A stretch of DNA of 32,005 bases, from NCBI GenBank assembly GCA_022566355.1, contig JADFJB010000050.1, forward strand, positions 1-32,005, given 5' to 3'. Positions 8,612 through 17,112 of the stretch are shown in pieces. The stretch's first letter is position 1. Every line of letters begins with the position of its first letter. The notes under the pieces are model-generated. The model was not told the origin of the DNA. It was given only the letters and a program-made list of their open reading frames with translations, and ran no database searches. The stretch comes from a candidate division KSB1 bacterium. GTDB taxonomy: Bacteria; Zhuqueibacterota; JdFR-76; DREG01. The position numbers were made by a program, and so were the translations under genes.

Positions 8612-10258
8612 TTAATCCGGATTGGGTAGTGTAAAGATAAACGTAGAGCCCTTATTTGGCTCACTCTCTACCCATATTGTGCCCTCGTGTTCTTCAATAA
8701 TTTTTTTACAAAGCCATAGCCCAAGACCACTGCCACTTGGTTTGGTACTGGGATCATCCCTAAGCTGTTTAAATTTTTCGAATACGATAGTCCTGGATTC
8801 TTTAGGTATGCCTATTCCTTCATCCTTGATAGAAATTTTCAAATAGTTACATTTATCTTTCATGCCATTGCTTTTTATTTTCTCTGTCCATATTTTTATT
8901 ATTCCTCCATCAGGGCTGAATTTTATGGCATTCCCAATTAAATTGACAAACACCTGAATGAGCCGTTTTTCGTCACTAAGAACAATTTCGTTACCATTAA
9001 AATCGGCTTCAAAATTAATGCGTTTTGCACCGGCTACAGCCTGCAATACGAATAATGATTTCTTAAACACAGCTTTGATATTGATGAACCCGATTTCTGA
9101 ATTGAATTCTCCCCTGTTTATTTTACTGATGTCTAATAGTTCCTCGATTAATTGGATCAACCGGTCTGATTCTTTATCGATAATATCGAGGAATTCTCTT
9201 TGACTTTTGGCATCACAGTTTTCAAGATCTTTTAAAATACCTGTAAAAGATTTGATTGAGGTTAAAGGCGTTCTTAATTCATGAGAAACAGTCGAAATAA
9301 ATTCATCTTTCAATTGATCCAACTGACGTAACTGAGTCAACTCCTGCTGCTCTGTCAAATCGCGGCAAACGGCAATAGCGCCAATTTTTTCACCTTCATC
9401 ATTTTTAAGAATGGTGGCATATATTTCCATCAAAAATCGTTTTTTACTTATTGGATTTCGATAAGAAAATTCATCTCGGTTTTCACCTTTTGTAAGAGTC
9501 AAATCAAATAATTGATCTAAAAAATCAACAAATTCCTGGTCAAACAATTCATTGTATCGTAATCCAATCGCTGTGTCATGTTGAGGGCCTAAAATTTCAA
9601 CTGCCGCTGAATTGAACAGTGAAATCTTCTTATCAAGATCAATCGCTATAATGCCGTCTCCAACACTCTCGATTGAATTTTCCATAAATGATTTCATACT
9701 TGACAATACATGACTTTTTGTGGCCATTTCTTCATACAAGCGTGCATTCTCAAAAGCCACCCCAGCTTGCGATCCGATTAAAGTCAGTAGATCGGAATTA
9801 TTAGATGTTATATCCTTTGAATTTATTTTAAGGAAAACGACCAACGCGCCAATTATTTTTTTACCTGTTAATAATGGAATAATGAGTAACGGATGATTAC
9901 TTGCAATCTCATCATCCGGTGGTATTAATGATACTGTATCAGATTCACTAACCCATTTTAAATACCCGGAGCGTTCCAACCAGCGAAGATGTTTATCAAG
10001 TTTGCTATTTAATTTATATTCATTTTTTAGATGGTAATGATCTGCAAATTTCTCTTTTTCAATAAAAGCAGCTCCGGAAAACTCAACAACCTGCTGCAAA
10101 ATTTTGATCACACATTTAAATACTTTATCGACTTGATGAATATCGCCTAAGCGTCTTGTTTCTTGAAAAATATGTTTATATTCCTCAAAATTATTTTGAA
10201 AATCTGCCTGTCCCTCTCCATTTGACCTTGTATAGTTTTCTTGTAGTAACGTTTTCAC
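8612..10258 (-). CDS. GAF-PAS sensor histidine kinase
   Basis: The protein is 548 residues long and soluble. A GAF domain (about 40-175), a PAS domain (about 188-300: VGDGIIAIDLDKKISLFN...VCRDLTEQQ), HisKA with VSHELRTPL and His326, and HATPase_c with Asn443 (IGNAIKFSPDGG), DEGIG (479-483) and GSGLGL (509-514). Every catalytic box is intact. The GTG start at 10258 is firmly supported by a perfect GAGGTGAT ribosome site seven bases upstream. It sits between an HDOD gene and the pseudopilin gene in one orientation. The GAF and PAS domains suggest a cytoplasmic small-molecule or redox signal, which cannot be named from sequence. Confidence 0.9.
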   Translation of the reverse strand: MKTLLQENYTRSNGEGQADFQNNFEEYKHIFQETRRLGDIHQVDKVFKCVIKILQQVVEFSGAAFIEKEKFADHYHLKNEYKLNSKLDKHLRWLERSGYLKWVSESDTVSLIPPDDEIASNHPLLIIPLLTGKKIIGALVVFLKINSKDITSNNSDLLTLIGSQAGVAFENARLYEEMATKSHVLSSMKSFMENSIESVGDGIIAIDLDKKISLFNSAAVEILGPQHDTAIGLRYNELFDQEFVDFLDQLFDLTLTKGENRDEFSYRNPISKKRFLMEIYATILKNDEGEKIGAIAVCRDLTEQQELTQLRQLDQLKDEFISTVSHELRTPLTSIKSFTGILKDLENCDAKSQREFLDIIDKESDRLIQLIEELLDISKINRGEFNSEIGFINIKAVFKKSLFVLQAVAGAKRINFEADFNGNEIVLSDEKRLIQVFVNLIGNAIKFSPDGGIIKIWTEKIKSNGMKDKCNYLKISIKDEGIGIPKESRTIVFEKFKQLRDDPSTKPSGSGLGLWLCKKIIEEHEGTIWVESEPNKGSTFIFTLPNPD

Positions 10259-10291
10259 AATTTATCACCTCATTTCAAAACTGTATTTCCC

Positions 10292-11167
10292 TTATTTACT
10301 CACCATTAATTCGAGAAAACCAATAGCTTTATCATATTCATCGAAAATTTCTTCTTTTAACTCATAAATCTCAGGTTGCGTTATCCCCAATATTTGTTCA
10401 ACAATTGGATCAATTGCTGGCATAAATGGATCGCCGCCATTGCCTAATGATTCTTCTATTGCAATCGAATTTGCCAGGTGAACCAGGCTAACCAACTCTT
10501 TATTGATCGTGGCTTTCCTGGGGTTATGATGAAATGCAACTGCTTCTTGCAGATGTAATGGAAAATTCCACTTATCACACAACCAAAATCCAATTTCGGT
10601 ATGATCTATCCCTTGTATAGTTTGCTCAGCTTCCTTAAACGAAACATGAGTTTTGTCAATACAAGTAAGAATCTTGTCAAAATTATCATGAAGAAATTGA
10701 TCTTCTACAATCTTTCCTATATCGTGAAACAAACCGGCGATGAATGCTTCCTCTGGTAAACCGATGTGGATTTGCCTGCATATTATTTTGCTTATTGTAG
10801 CACAACCGATGGAATGTAACCAAAATTCCTCCCTGTTAAATCTACTAACTCCACTACCTTTAAAAATGGAAAACACGGATGTCGCTAAGACCAAATTTTT
10901 AATCGTATTAAACCCTAATACAACAGTTGCCTGAGTAATGGTGGACACCTGCTTGGGTAAACCATAATATGCAGAATTTGCAGCTTTTAAAACTCTGCTA
11001 ACCATAGCAGCATCCGTAGAAATAGCCCTGGCCAAACAAGCTGGAGACGTTTCCGGATTTTCTACTAACTCAATAACACGCTTAACAACCTTAGAAAGCG
11101 TAGGTAGAGTCTGTATCTGGCTGATGATGTTTTTCAGATTGTCCGGTTTTTTCATCATTTCTCGCAT
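10292..11167 (-). CDS. HDOD-domain signalling protein
   Basis: This 291-residue protein has the HDOD hallmarks: the N-terminal LPTLSKVVKRVIELVENP, the STDAAMVSRVLKAANSAYYG stretch, QATVVLGF, and a C-terminal part with FHDIGK (His148-Asp149) and a later DHTEIGFWLC. An intact HD pair is notable because many HDOD proteins have lost it, so phosphohydrolase activity cannot be excluded. Such proteins act in motility, pilus control and second-messenger responses. The first ATG (11167) overlaps the upstream receiver gene by 77 bases; internal ATGs at residues 4 and 5 shorten this only slightly, and the last has a weak GAG ribosome site. The overlap suggests coupled expression with the receiver. Confidence 0.87.
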   Translation of the reverse strand: MREMMKKPDNLKNIISQIQTLPTLSKVVKRVIELVENPETSPACLARAISTDAAMVSRVLKAANSAYYGLPKQVSTITQATVVLGFNTIKNLVLATSVFSIFKGSGVSRFNREEFWLHSIGCATISKIICRQIHIGLPEEAFIAGLFHDIGKIVEDQFLHDNFDKILTCIDKTHVSFKEAEQTIQGIDHTEIGFWLCDKWNFPLHLQEAVAFHHNPRKATINKELVSLVHLANSIAIEESLGNGGDPFMPAIDPIVEQILGITQPEIYELKEEIFDEYDKAIGFLELMVSK

Positions 11168-11537
11168 TTAGAATTTCTCGCATCCGTCTAGTGATTTTGG
11201 AAGGGCTGAAAGGCTTTGTCATATACTCATTAATTCCCACAAGCTTTGCTTTTTCGATGTCGTATTTACGCCATCGGTCCGTTATCCAGATTACATAAAT
11301 ATTTTGATGTTGTGAATTCTCTTTGATTTTTTGGCACAATTGCAGCCCACAAAAATCCGAAGCCAGATCATCGACAAATAAAACATCAGGATTAAAACCA
11401 TTTTGGATATGCTCCCAAGCTTGTTTGGAAGAACGTACAGTTTCTACTCTATAGCCTTTTTCCGTCAACAACAAAGAAAGAGATCTGCTAATAAATATTT
11501 CGTTCACAGCAATTAGAATATTCGTTTTTCCAATCAA
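11091..11537 (-). CDS. Response regulator, single receiver domain
   Basis: This 148-residue receiver (ILIAVNEIF...PDVLFVDDLASDFCGL...WITDRW...YMTKPFSP) keeps the phospho-acceptor Asp56 and the conserved Lys. The acidic pocket is weakened, with Asn12-Glu13 in place of the usual Asp-Asp/Glu pair. A polar tail of about 25 residues follows the domain and contains no output module. The TTG start at 11537 is supported by AAGGAT seven bases upstream. Its 3' end overlaps the HDOD gene by 77 bases, and receiver plus HDOD is a known functional pairing (often fused), so the HDOD protein is its probable output. About 100 AT-rich bases separate it from the phosphatase gene upstream. Confidence 0.8.
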   Translation of the reverse strand: MIGKTNILIAVNEIFISRSLSLLLTEKGYRVETVRSSKQAWEHIQNGFNPDVLFVDDLASDFCGLQLCQKIKENSQHQNIYVIWITDRWRKYDIEKAKLVGINEYMTKPFSPSKITRRMREILNARNDEKTGQSEKHHQPDTDSTYAF

Positions 11538-11638
11538 AAATTATCCTTATACTTTATTTTCAGATTCTAACTTTTTTATATTATCGACATAAATGACAGC
11601 TTTAATCATACTTTGAAAGCATCATTTAACTATTTAGT

Positions 11639-13225
11639 CTATTTTATCTTCAAAACCAGCAAGGTTAGATCATCTTTTTGTATGGTATTATGATTGAAAT
11701 CTTGCACCCCTTCAAAAATTAATTTTACTAATTCTTTGGCAGATTCTCCTGCTGAATGAGCGATGTCACTCTTCAATTTATCGTATCCCAAAATTACTCC
11801 TTCAGGACTGTCGATCTCAACTAAGCCATCGGTATACATCACAAGAATATCTTTCGATTTAACAGTAACTGATTTTTCTTGGAATTGCACCTCAGGTAAT
11901 ACACCTAACAAAAGGCCTTCGGCATCCAGTTGGTTGATTTCTCTTGTTTTACCTCTATACCACATCACGGGGTGATGTCCACCATTCGCGTAGGTTAATT
12001 CTTTTGTTTTTCGATTGTAGCGAATTAGAAAAATCGAAATGAAAAATCCAGCTCGATTCAGATCTTCAAAGAGAGTCCTATTGGCTCGATTTAACACCTC
12101 TGATACCGGTATTGATTCCTGCATTAATGATTTAAGAACACTTCTTGTAACTGCCATCATTAGTGCAGCACTCACATTATGGCCCGATACATCTGCAATA
12201 ACCAAATCCACACGGTCTTCATTCTCTATATAAAAATCAAAATAGTCACCCCCAATATTGGTTGCCGACCAGCATCTTCCAAAAATTTCTAAATCAGGGA
12301 GAACAGGAAAGTGATTCGGCAATAACCCGAGTTGAATCGTTTCTGCAATTTCCAGTTCCTTTTTCATTCTCTCCGATTCTTTAGCTGTTTCAATGAGGCG
12401 GTTATTATAAATTGCAATTGCTGCAATAGAAGCCACGGAATTTAAGAGCTTCAAATCGCCAGAAGTTAAGCTTTTGGTATTTCTTTTTTCAGTCACATTA
12501 ATCACACCGATTGGTATTTCATTACCCTCGACATGTGTGCAAATCAGCGGCACGGAGATGAAAGACTCTGTTTTATAATCTCTGGTGTGAACTTTGACGT
12601 CATTTGGAATTTTACTACCATTTTGAACCAAAAGAGGCTCACCACGGCGTAGTACGTAACCACTGATACCCTCTTTTAATGAAATCCTGTGATTCTCCAA
12701 TTGCTTTACATCAAAACCTTTCGCAGCAACAACGATCAGTTCTTCCGTCTCTTCCTCGAAGAGCATAATGGATATTCTTGCTACATCGAGAACAATTTCT
12801 ATTTTTTCTATTAACACATCGAATATCTTATCCAGCTCAAAATCAGCTCCGATAGACTGACTTAATTCATAAAGAAGATTTAATTCCTCATAGCGATTCA
12901 ATAATTCGGCGGAAAAGGAGTTCATCTCGGCTTCAACCCGAGATTGATTATTAAGCACAAGCTGTAATAATTGAACAAAGGTTTCTTTAAGCCCTAAAGA
13001 ATACTTTTGAACATCTGGTGAGATTCCTAGGGTCAACGTTGTATCTTCACATTGCAGGCTTTCCTCCAGATATCCATTCTCAGTTCCATTTGAAGAAAAA
13101 ATTAAACAACCCTCTCTTTTAATCCAGAATGAGAACGGTATCAATTGATTGATTTTTAGCATAATGCCTTCAAAGCAATCAGTTTCCAGTGTTACCGCTT
13201 TCGGTGTTGTAGTATTATCCTTCAT
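11639..13225 (-). CDS. GAF-domain PP2C/SpoIIE-type serine phosphatase (RsbU-like)
   Basis: The protein is 528 residues long and has three parts: an N-terminal region (1-95) that I do not recognise, a GAF domain (about 115-275), and a C-terminal SpoIIE/PP2C phosphatase (about 300-528). Metal-binding acidic motifs are all present: IGGDYFDF (Asp327), ADVSGHN (Asp345), YTDGLVE (Asp466) and KDDLTLL (Asp518-519). Proteins of this type dephosphorylate a STAS-domain antagonist, releasing it to bind the anti-sigma-type kinase. Both partners are encoded immediately upstream (10 bases and 6 bases apart), completing a partner-switching set. ATG start at 13225. The GAF domain would be the signal input. 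Confidence 0.92.
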   Translation of the reverse strand: MKDNTTTPKAVTLETDCFEGIMLKINQLIPFSFWIKREGCLIFSSNGTENGYLEESLQCEDTTLTLGISPDVQKYSLGLKETFVQLLQLVLNNQSRVEAEMNSFSAELLNRYEELNLLYELSQSIGADFELDKIFDVLIEKIEIVLDVARISIMLFEEETEELIVVAAKGFDVKQLENHRISLKEGISGYVLRRGEPLLVQNGSKIPNDVKVHTRDYKTESFISVPLICTHVEGNEIPIGVINVTEKRNTKSLTSGDLKLLNSVASIAAIAIYNNRLIETAKESERMKKELEIAETIQLGLLPNHFPVLPDLEIFGRCWSATNIGGDYFDFYIENEDRVDLVIADVSGHNVSAALMMAVTRSVLKSLMQESIPVSEVLNRANRTLFEDLNRAGFFISIFLIRYNRKTKELTYANGGHHPVMWYRGKTREINQLDAEGLLLGVLPEVQFQEKSVTVKSKDILVMYTDGLVEIDSPEGVILGYDKLKSDIAHSAGESAKELVKLIFEGVQDFNHNTIQKDDLTLLVLKIK

Positions 13226-13235
13226 TATGACGAGC

Positions 13236-13667
13236 TTACTCGTTTACTATCTTTTCAATAATCAATTGATTTCTTTGTTTACCCTTGCTGTAATCTAAGC
13301 GATCAACCAGGTTGTGAATGATCCTAAGTCCTCTTCCATGGTCCAATAATAAATCATGATCATTTCGTTGAATGACTTGCTCAAGAGAAAATCCGTCTCC
13401 GGAATCAAATACACGAATACAAATTTTATTTCCCTTTCCTTCAATTTTATAAGTCAATTTCTCTTGGCAATTTTTATGATTTACATGAAGATGAACATTG
13501 GTCAGAGCTTCTGTAAGACAAAGTTCAACCTCAAAGGCTAGATTCGGATTATCAGGCCAAATGGATTGAACAATATTTTTCCCCACCACAGAGAACCTGC
13601 GAATATTTTCAACAGTTCCTAAAAACGAAAACTCTACCCGAAAACTATCAGTTAGTGTTTTACTCAT
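13236..13667 (-). CDS. Anti-sigma-type serine kinase (RsbW/SpoIIAB-like HATPase)
   Basis: This 143-residue single-domain GHKL ATPase has an N-box variant ELCLTEALTNVHLHV, a G1 box DSGDGF and a G2 box DHGRGLRII. That is the compact RsbW/SpoIIAB form: it binds a target (often a sigma factor) and phosphorylates the STAS antagonist. It sits six bases after the STAS gene and ten bases before the phosphatase gene. The target is unknown, since no sigma factor is encoded in the window. In several FCB and delta-proteobacterial systems such modules control non-transcriptional targets. ATG start at 13667. Confidence 0.88.
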   Translation of the reverse strand: MSKTLTDSFRVEFSFLGTVENIRRFSVVGKNIVQSIWPDNPNLAFEVELCLTEALTNVHLHVNHKNCQEKLTYKIEGKGNKICIRVFDSGDGFSLEQVIQRNDHDLLLDHGRGLRIIHNLVDRLDYSKGKQRNQLIIEKIVNE

Positions 13668-13673
13668 GTAAAA

Positions 13674-13979
13674 TTAAATTACTTCAAAAATTTTGTTTAA
13701 GCGGGTTATTGAAAACATAGAAGAGACATGTTCTGTGAGCCCGGAAACTCGAATCGAACCTTTGTAACGCCTTGCCTCTCTTAGTCCATAGACAAGTGCT
13801 CCTAAACCGGAACTGTCTATAAAGGTGACTTTCTGTAAATCTAAAAGTAAATCGGTATTACCGGTGTAAACTTGATCAATAAGAATCTCACGGAGCTGAT
13901 CTGCATTTTCAATATCAATGGTTTCCTCATCAACCAAAATCCTAATTGTATTATCCTGATTAAAGTAATTTACTTTCAA
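13674..13979 (-). CDS. STAS-domain anti-sigma factor antagonist (RsbV/SpoIIAA-like)
   Basis: The 101-residue STAS domain contains the phosphorylation loop VTFIDSSGLGALVYGL; the second serine (Ser57) matches the phosphorylated residue of SpoIIAA. It would be phosphorylated by the kinase encoded next and dephosphorylated by the GAF-SpoIIE protein. The start is a TTG at 13979. No other start is possible in this frame because TGA stops it six codons upstream. Only a weak GGGA lies in front, so poor translation of this first gene may be part of the stoichiometry. It is the first gene of the three-gene switch. Confidence 0.9.
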   Translation of the reverse strand: MKVNYFNQDNTIRILVDEETIDIENADQLREILIDQVYTGNTDLLLDLQKVTFIDSSGLGALVYGLREARRYKGSIRVSGLTEHVSSMFSITRLNKIFEVI

Positions 13980-14165
13980 TAAATTGTCCCAATATCAATG
14001 AGTTCAACCTTGAGGATATATTTTCCTTTATTTTATCTAAATCGGAAGGATTCGGTATTTCTTTAAAGAGGGTTCTGCAATCTTTCCTTTTTAAACTCTT
14101 ATGACACGTTATTTATAAATATAAATAAATTATTTTAGAAACGCGTTTGACTATTTTCTTGTTTT

Positions 14166-14314
14166 ATGAGATTCCGCTAAATAAGGTTTTACCCATAGCC
14201 GCTCTTTAAGCCGGAATCTCATCATTTCAAAGTGAAAAGATTGCGGCTAACAAAATCCGGAATTGTTAAAAAAGTTAATTTTCGTTCGGATGCAAGTTAA
14301 GAGAAGGGTAAAAC
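14166..14314 (-). ncRNA. Candidate structured leader RNA upstream of the partner-switching genes
   Basis: The gene-free stretch 13980-14340 contains several exact complementarities. ATGAGATTCCG (14166-14176) pairs with CGGAATCTCAT (14212-14222). GTTTTACCC (14186-14194) pairs with GGGTAAAAC (14306-14314). AGCCGC (14197-14202) pairs with GCGGCT (14243-14248). The last two use bases inside the loop of the first hairpin, so they would form a pseudoknot or an alternative fold. The strand is assumed from the flanking minus-strand genes. I do not recognise a known riboswitch or RNA family. It could also be a simple imperfect hairpin repeat. Confidence 0.35.
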
Positions 14315-14340
14315 TTTTATGGGAATTGTCTAAAAGGAAT

Positions 14341-14712
14341 CTATCGAAGAGCTTTCTGCAGGGCGTCTTGAAGTTTATTTATATCCATCGGTTTAACTAC
14401 ATATTCATCAGCACCCTTTTGTAAAGCTTCCGTTTCTAATTCCCCGTTACCATATCCTGAAATCAAAACCACAAATACCTCGTTATCTTGTTTTTTGATT
14501 TGTGTTAACAACTCCAGGCCATTCATTCCTGGCATGTTGTAATCAATGATTGCTGCCCGAATGGGTTTTTTCTTTATTTTTTCCAATGCCGCTTTACCGT
14601 TTTCTGCTGTAATTACTGAATAACCCATCCTGGTTACCAATTCAGCAAACAGATCTCGAAAGTCTTTTTCGTCATCAACAATGAGTACATTTACATTTTT
14701 ATTACCCACCAT
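14341..14712 (-). CDS. Stand-alone response regulator (CheY-like receiver)
   Basis: This 123-residue receiver carries all standard residues: D13/D14, Asp57 in AAIIDYNMPGMNGL, switch Ser85 (LISGYG) and Lys107 in VVKPMD. There is no output domain. It begins the signalling block in transcription order but is separated from the STAS gene by a 361-base gene-free region, so it may be a separate unit. ATG start at 14712 with only a short purine stretch (AGGG) close to it. A possible phosphate donor is either intact kinase of the block; sequence alone cannot pair them. Confidence 0.88.
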   Translation of the reverse strand: MVGNKNVNVLIVDDEKDFRDLFAELVTRMGYSVITAENGKAALEKIKKKPIRAAIIDYNMPGMNGLELLTQIKKQDNEVFVVLISGYGNGELETEALQKGADEYVVKPMDINKLQDALQKALR

Positions 14713-14868
14713 AGACCCTAACTTATTTGTTCCTTTTATATTTTAAATTAAGCATTAAGTGTTTGGATCACAAGAAAAAAGAAGGATTATCAAGCTTTAA
14801 TATCAATTACTCAATTACCAATTTAAGAAAAAACGTGGTGAAATTGTTATCCTGTATGAAAGGAGATT

Positions 14869-16782
14869 TTACAAAGTAATAATGAGCTTTTCCGAAACTT
14901 TGAACGAGCCATACTGAACAACAACAAAATAAATCCCGGTTTGCATTATTCTGCCCAGGTTATCTCTTCCATCCCATAAAATCAATTTTCCCGTACTATG
15001 AGTTAAGGAAAATTCATCATGATAAACTTTTTGGCCAAGAAGGTTGTAAATGGTAATTCTCCCAATTTGATTGGGATCATTAAACTCCCCTCTCAATAAG
15101 AATTTTGAGGCTCCTTTCATTGGGTTGGGAAAAATGGAAAATGTATAACTTTCCGGTTGGGTTGATGATTTACTTGTTAGAGCACTAGTTAGGGTTTCAT
15201 CCGTATCCAAGTCAAAAAGGACATCTTCTCCTTCGATTCGAATATTTTTAACCGAAATAAAAGTCACTTTGTTGTCATTGGTTCGCGTATTTGGAATTGA
15301 GTATTCACTAAACTCATCTTTATCTCGTTCTCCAAAAAAATCAGTCAAATCTTCATACCAATCGGAATAGCCAGGAAAGGGGTCGCCGTTATCCCCCCTG
15401 TTTCCGAAATTTAGAAATTGATATGAAGATAAATCTCTAGGTGAATCCAGCTGTTCAAACCAAGTGTCGTTTATCAAAATAGGACTTGCTTCTTCCACAT
15501 CTATTAATCTTCTGGAATCATCACTGTTGTGAAATCGGTTTTTGTTAACATGGTAAATGATAAGCCCGTTTGCCAATGGCCGGTTAAAATCAACTTGCCT
15601 GCGAGTTAATGCAGCATCAAATAATTGATTTTGCCTGTTCTCCAGTAAGAAATATTCGTCCGGATCACTTAAATTTGTTGACATAGAATCGTTCCAGACC
15701 TGAATAGCAAAGGGTTCACTTTCAACCGGGGGTAAACGATAACTATTGGAGCCAGATCTGACCATTTGCGGTTGAAGCCAACCAAGGCGCATTTTGGACC
15801 AGGCAGTAAAATGTGACGGCCGGGTTCCGAAACGATCTCCGGGAAGATGACACCACCCTCCACTTGCCATTAATCCCCATTCCCCGATTCCCTCGGAAGA
15901 TCTATCCGTATCATATAAATCCGGCAACCCTAAAGTATGGCCAAATTCATGACAAAAAACGCCAATCGTTCCGTTTTGCGGTTCAATGGTATACCGGCCA
16001 ACTTTTATACCGTCTGCCGTTTGATATTGAACAGAAGCTTGATGAGACCAAAAATAATTAAAATGGGCATCATAACTACTGATATACAATTCCTCAGCAC
16101 CGGGTCCTGCATGCACAATAAATAGCGCGTCGACTACATTGTCGCCATCTTCATCAAATTCCGAAAAATCAATATCCGCATCTGCTAATTCTAAGACTTC
16201 ATGAATAAATGATTTCAAAAAAACATAACCACTATTAAGACCATAGTCATCTGAAGTATTTGGTAAGCCATCATGATTTGAATAATATGAATACGGTTGG
16301 CTAACTGTATACCATGCCGTCACAGTCCCATCAACATCAAACTGCCCATATGAATTTTCAACATAATAATCTCGCATACTACCGGTTATCAAACTCTGGC
16401 TATATGGATCCTTAAATGAATGGATACTAAAAAGCATTTCTTCGTAATAACTGGTCTGGTAAAGTCCCTCAAATCCCGGCTCATTTATGGGATTAATAAA
16501 ATTTGAATCTTGTTGGGTATCCCAGGAATAATCAGGAAAATCAGCCAGAAGGATGATTGCTTTAACAGATCCTGTTACACTTTTCTTAATTTCCGGTAGG
16601 GATTGAATACGACTCAAATGCTCGTACGGAGGAGCGTCTTTAATAATCCCTTTGTTGAGGTGTTTTGAAGTTAATGTTCCTTTAAGCGCAGGCATAGGCA
16701 GTTGTGCATTAAGTAAAGACCATGGAAATAGCGCCAAAAACAGCGTTTGAACAAAGATTCTTTTTGTTTTGCTTTTGGGCAT
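14869..16782 (-). CDS. Secreted M6-type metalloprotease with FlgD-like/Por-type C-terminal sorting domain
   Basis: The 637-residue protein starts with a signal peptide (basic start, hydrophobic core about 10-23, ending LLNA-Q). The zinc site is CHEFGHTLGLPDLYD (His278, Glu279, His282, Asp288), followed by the Met-turn WGLMASGG; this is the immune-inhibitor-A/M6 family pattern. Before it, FDEDGDNVVDALFIVHAG looks like an EF-hand-type calcium loop. The last 90 residues (FSIFPNPMKG...IYNLLGQKVY...WDGRDNLGR...GIYFVVV) form the FlgD-like/Por-type sorting domain that usually directs export and surface attachment in FCB bacteria. It is a single gene divergent from the RCK_C gene, 156 bases before the receiver at 14712. 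ATG start without a strong ribosome site. Confidence 0.92.
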   Translation of the reverse strand: MPKSKTKRIFVQTLFLALFPWSLLNAQLPMPALKGTLTSKHLNKGIIKDAPPYEHLSRIQSLPEIKKSVTGSVKAIILLADFPDYSWDTQQDSNFINPINEPGFEGLYQTSYYEEMLFSIHSFKDPYSQSLITGSMRDYYVENSYGQFDVDGTVTAWYTVSQPYSYYSNHDGLPNTSDDYGLNSGYVFLKSFIHEVLELADADIDFSEFDEDGDNVVDALFIVHAGPGAEELYISSYDAHFNYFWSHQASVQYQTADGIKVGRYTIEPQNGTIGVFCHEFGHTLGLPDLYDTDRSSEGIGEWGLMASGGWCHLPGDRFGTRPSHFTAWSKMRLGWLQPQMVRSGSNSYRLPPVESEPFAIQVWNDSMSTNLSDPDEYFLLENRQNQLFDAALTRRQVDFNRPLANGLIIYHVNKNRFHNSDDSRRLIDVEEASPILINDTWFEQLDSPRDLSSYQFLNFGNRGDNGDPFPGYSDWYEDLTDFFGERDKDEFSEYSIPNTRTNDNKVTFISVKNIRIEGEDVLFDLDTDETLTSALTSKSSTQPESYTFSIFPNPMKGASKFLLRGEFNDPNQIGRITIYNLLGQKVYHDEFSLTHSTGKLILWDGRDNLGRIMQTGIYFVVVQYGSFKVSEKLIITL

Positions 16783-16870
16783 TTTTTGCTGATAAAACCT
16801 TCAATAATATGAATTGCTTAAATATCTAAAAGTCACTATCCTATCGGCTAATTAATCATATTTCGCTATG

Positions 16871-16888
16871 AATATTAACGTTAATATT
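16871..16888. promoter_or_regulatory. 18-bp perfect palindrome, possible operator
   Basis: AATATTAACGTTAATATT is a perfect 18-base palindrome in the 330-base divergent region between the metalloprotease (starting at 16782) and the RCK_C gene (starting at 17113). Its position 88 bases upstream of the protease start suits an operator for a dimeric regulator. Palindromes arise more easily in such AT-rich DNA, so the call is tentative. Apart from this and the promoter-like sequence at 17052-17081, nothing was found in 16783-17112. Confidence 0.35.
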
Positions 16889-17051
16889 TAATTCTTAAAA
16901 ATCAATACTAACTGCAGGTTACTAAAATTTATAGATGGTATTAAAACACAATAAACTCCCAAGTGTTGCTCAAATATTTATTACCAGCATAAACTCTTAA
17001 CCCTTTTCGGACAAACAAGAAGAAGATATTAATTGATTTACACAACTAATA

Positions 17052-17081
17052 TTGATAAGTTTAGAACTGCTTATGTATACT
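17052..17081 (+). promoter_or_regulatory. Possible sigma70-type promoter of the RCK_C gene
   Basis: TTGATA (17052-17057) and TATACT (17076-17081) are separated by 18 bases and lie 31 bases before the ATG at 17113. This fits a sigma70-like promoter. Members of the FCB group often use a different consensus, which lowers confidence. Confidence 0.35.
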
Positions 17082-17112
17082 CTCTACTAAAATAAAATTG
17101 GAGAATATAACA

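Noticed and set aside
13980-14340. c-di-GMP or other known riboswitch upstream of the STAS gene
   Set aside because: The strong inverted repeats are real, but none of the conserved motifs of the riboswitch classes I know could be placed.
15813-16125. Plus-strand frames inside the M6-type protease gene
   Set aside because: The minus-strand frame has a complete protease with motifs; the others show no recognisable domain.
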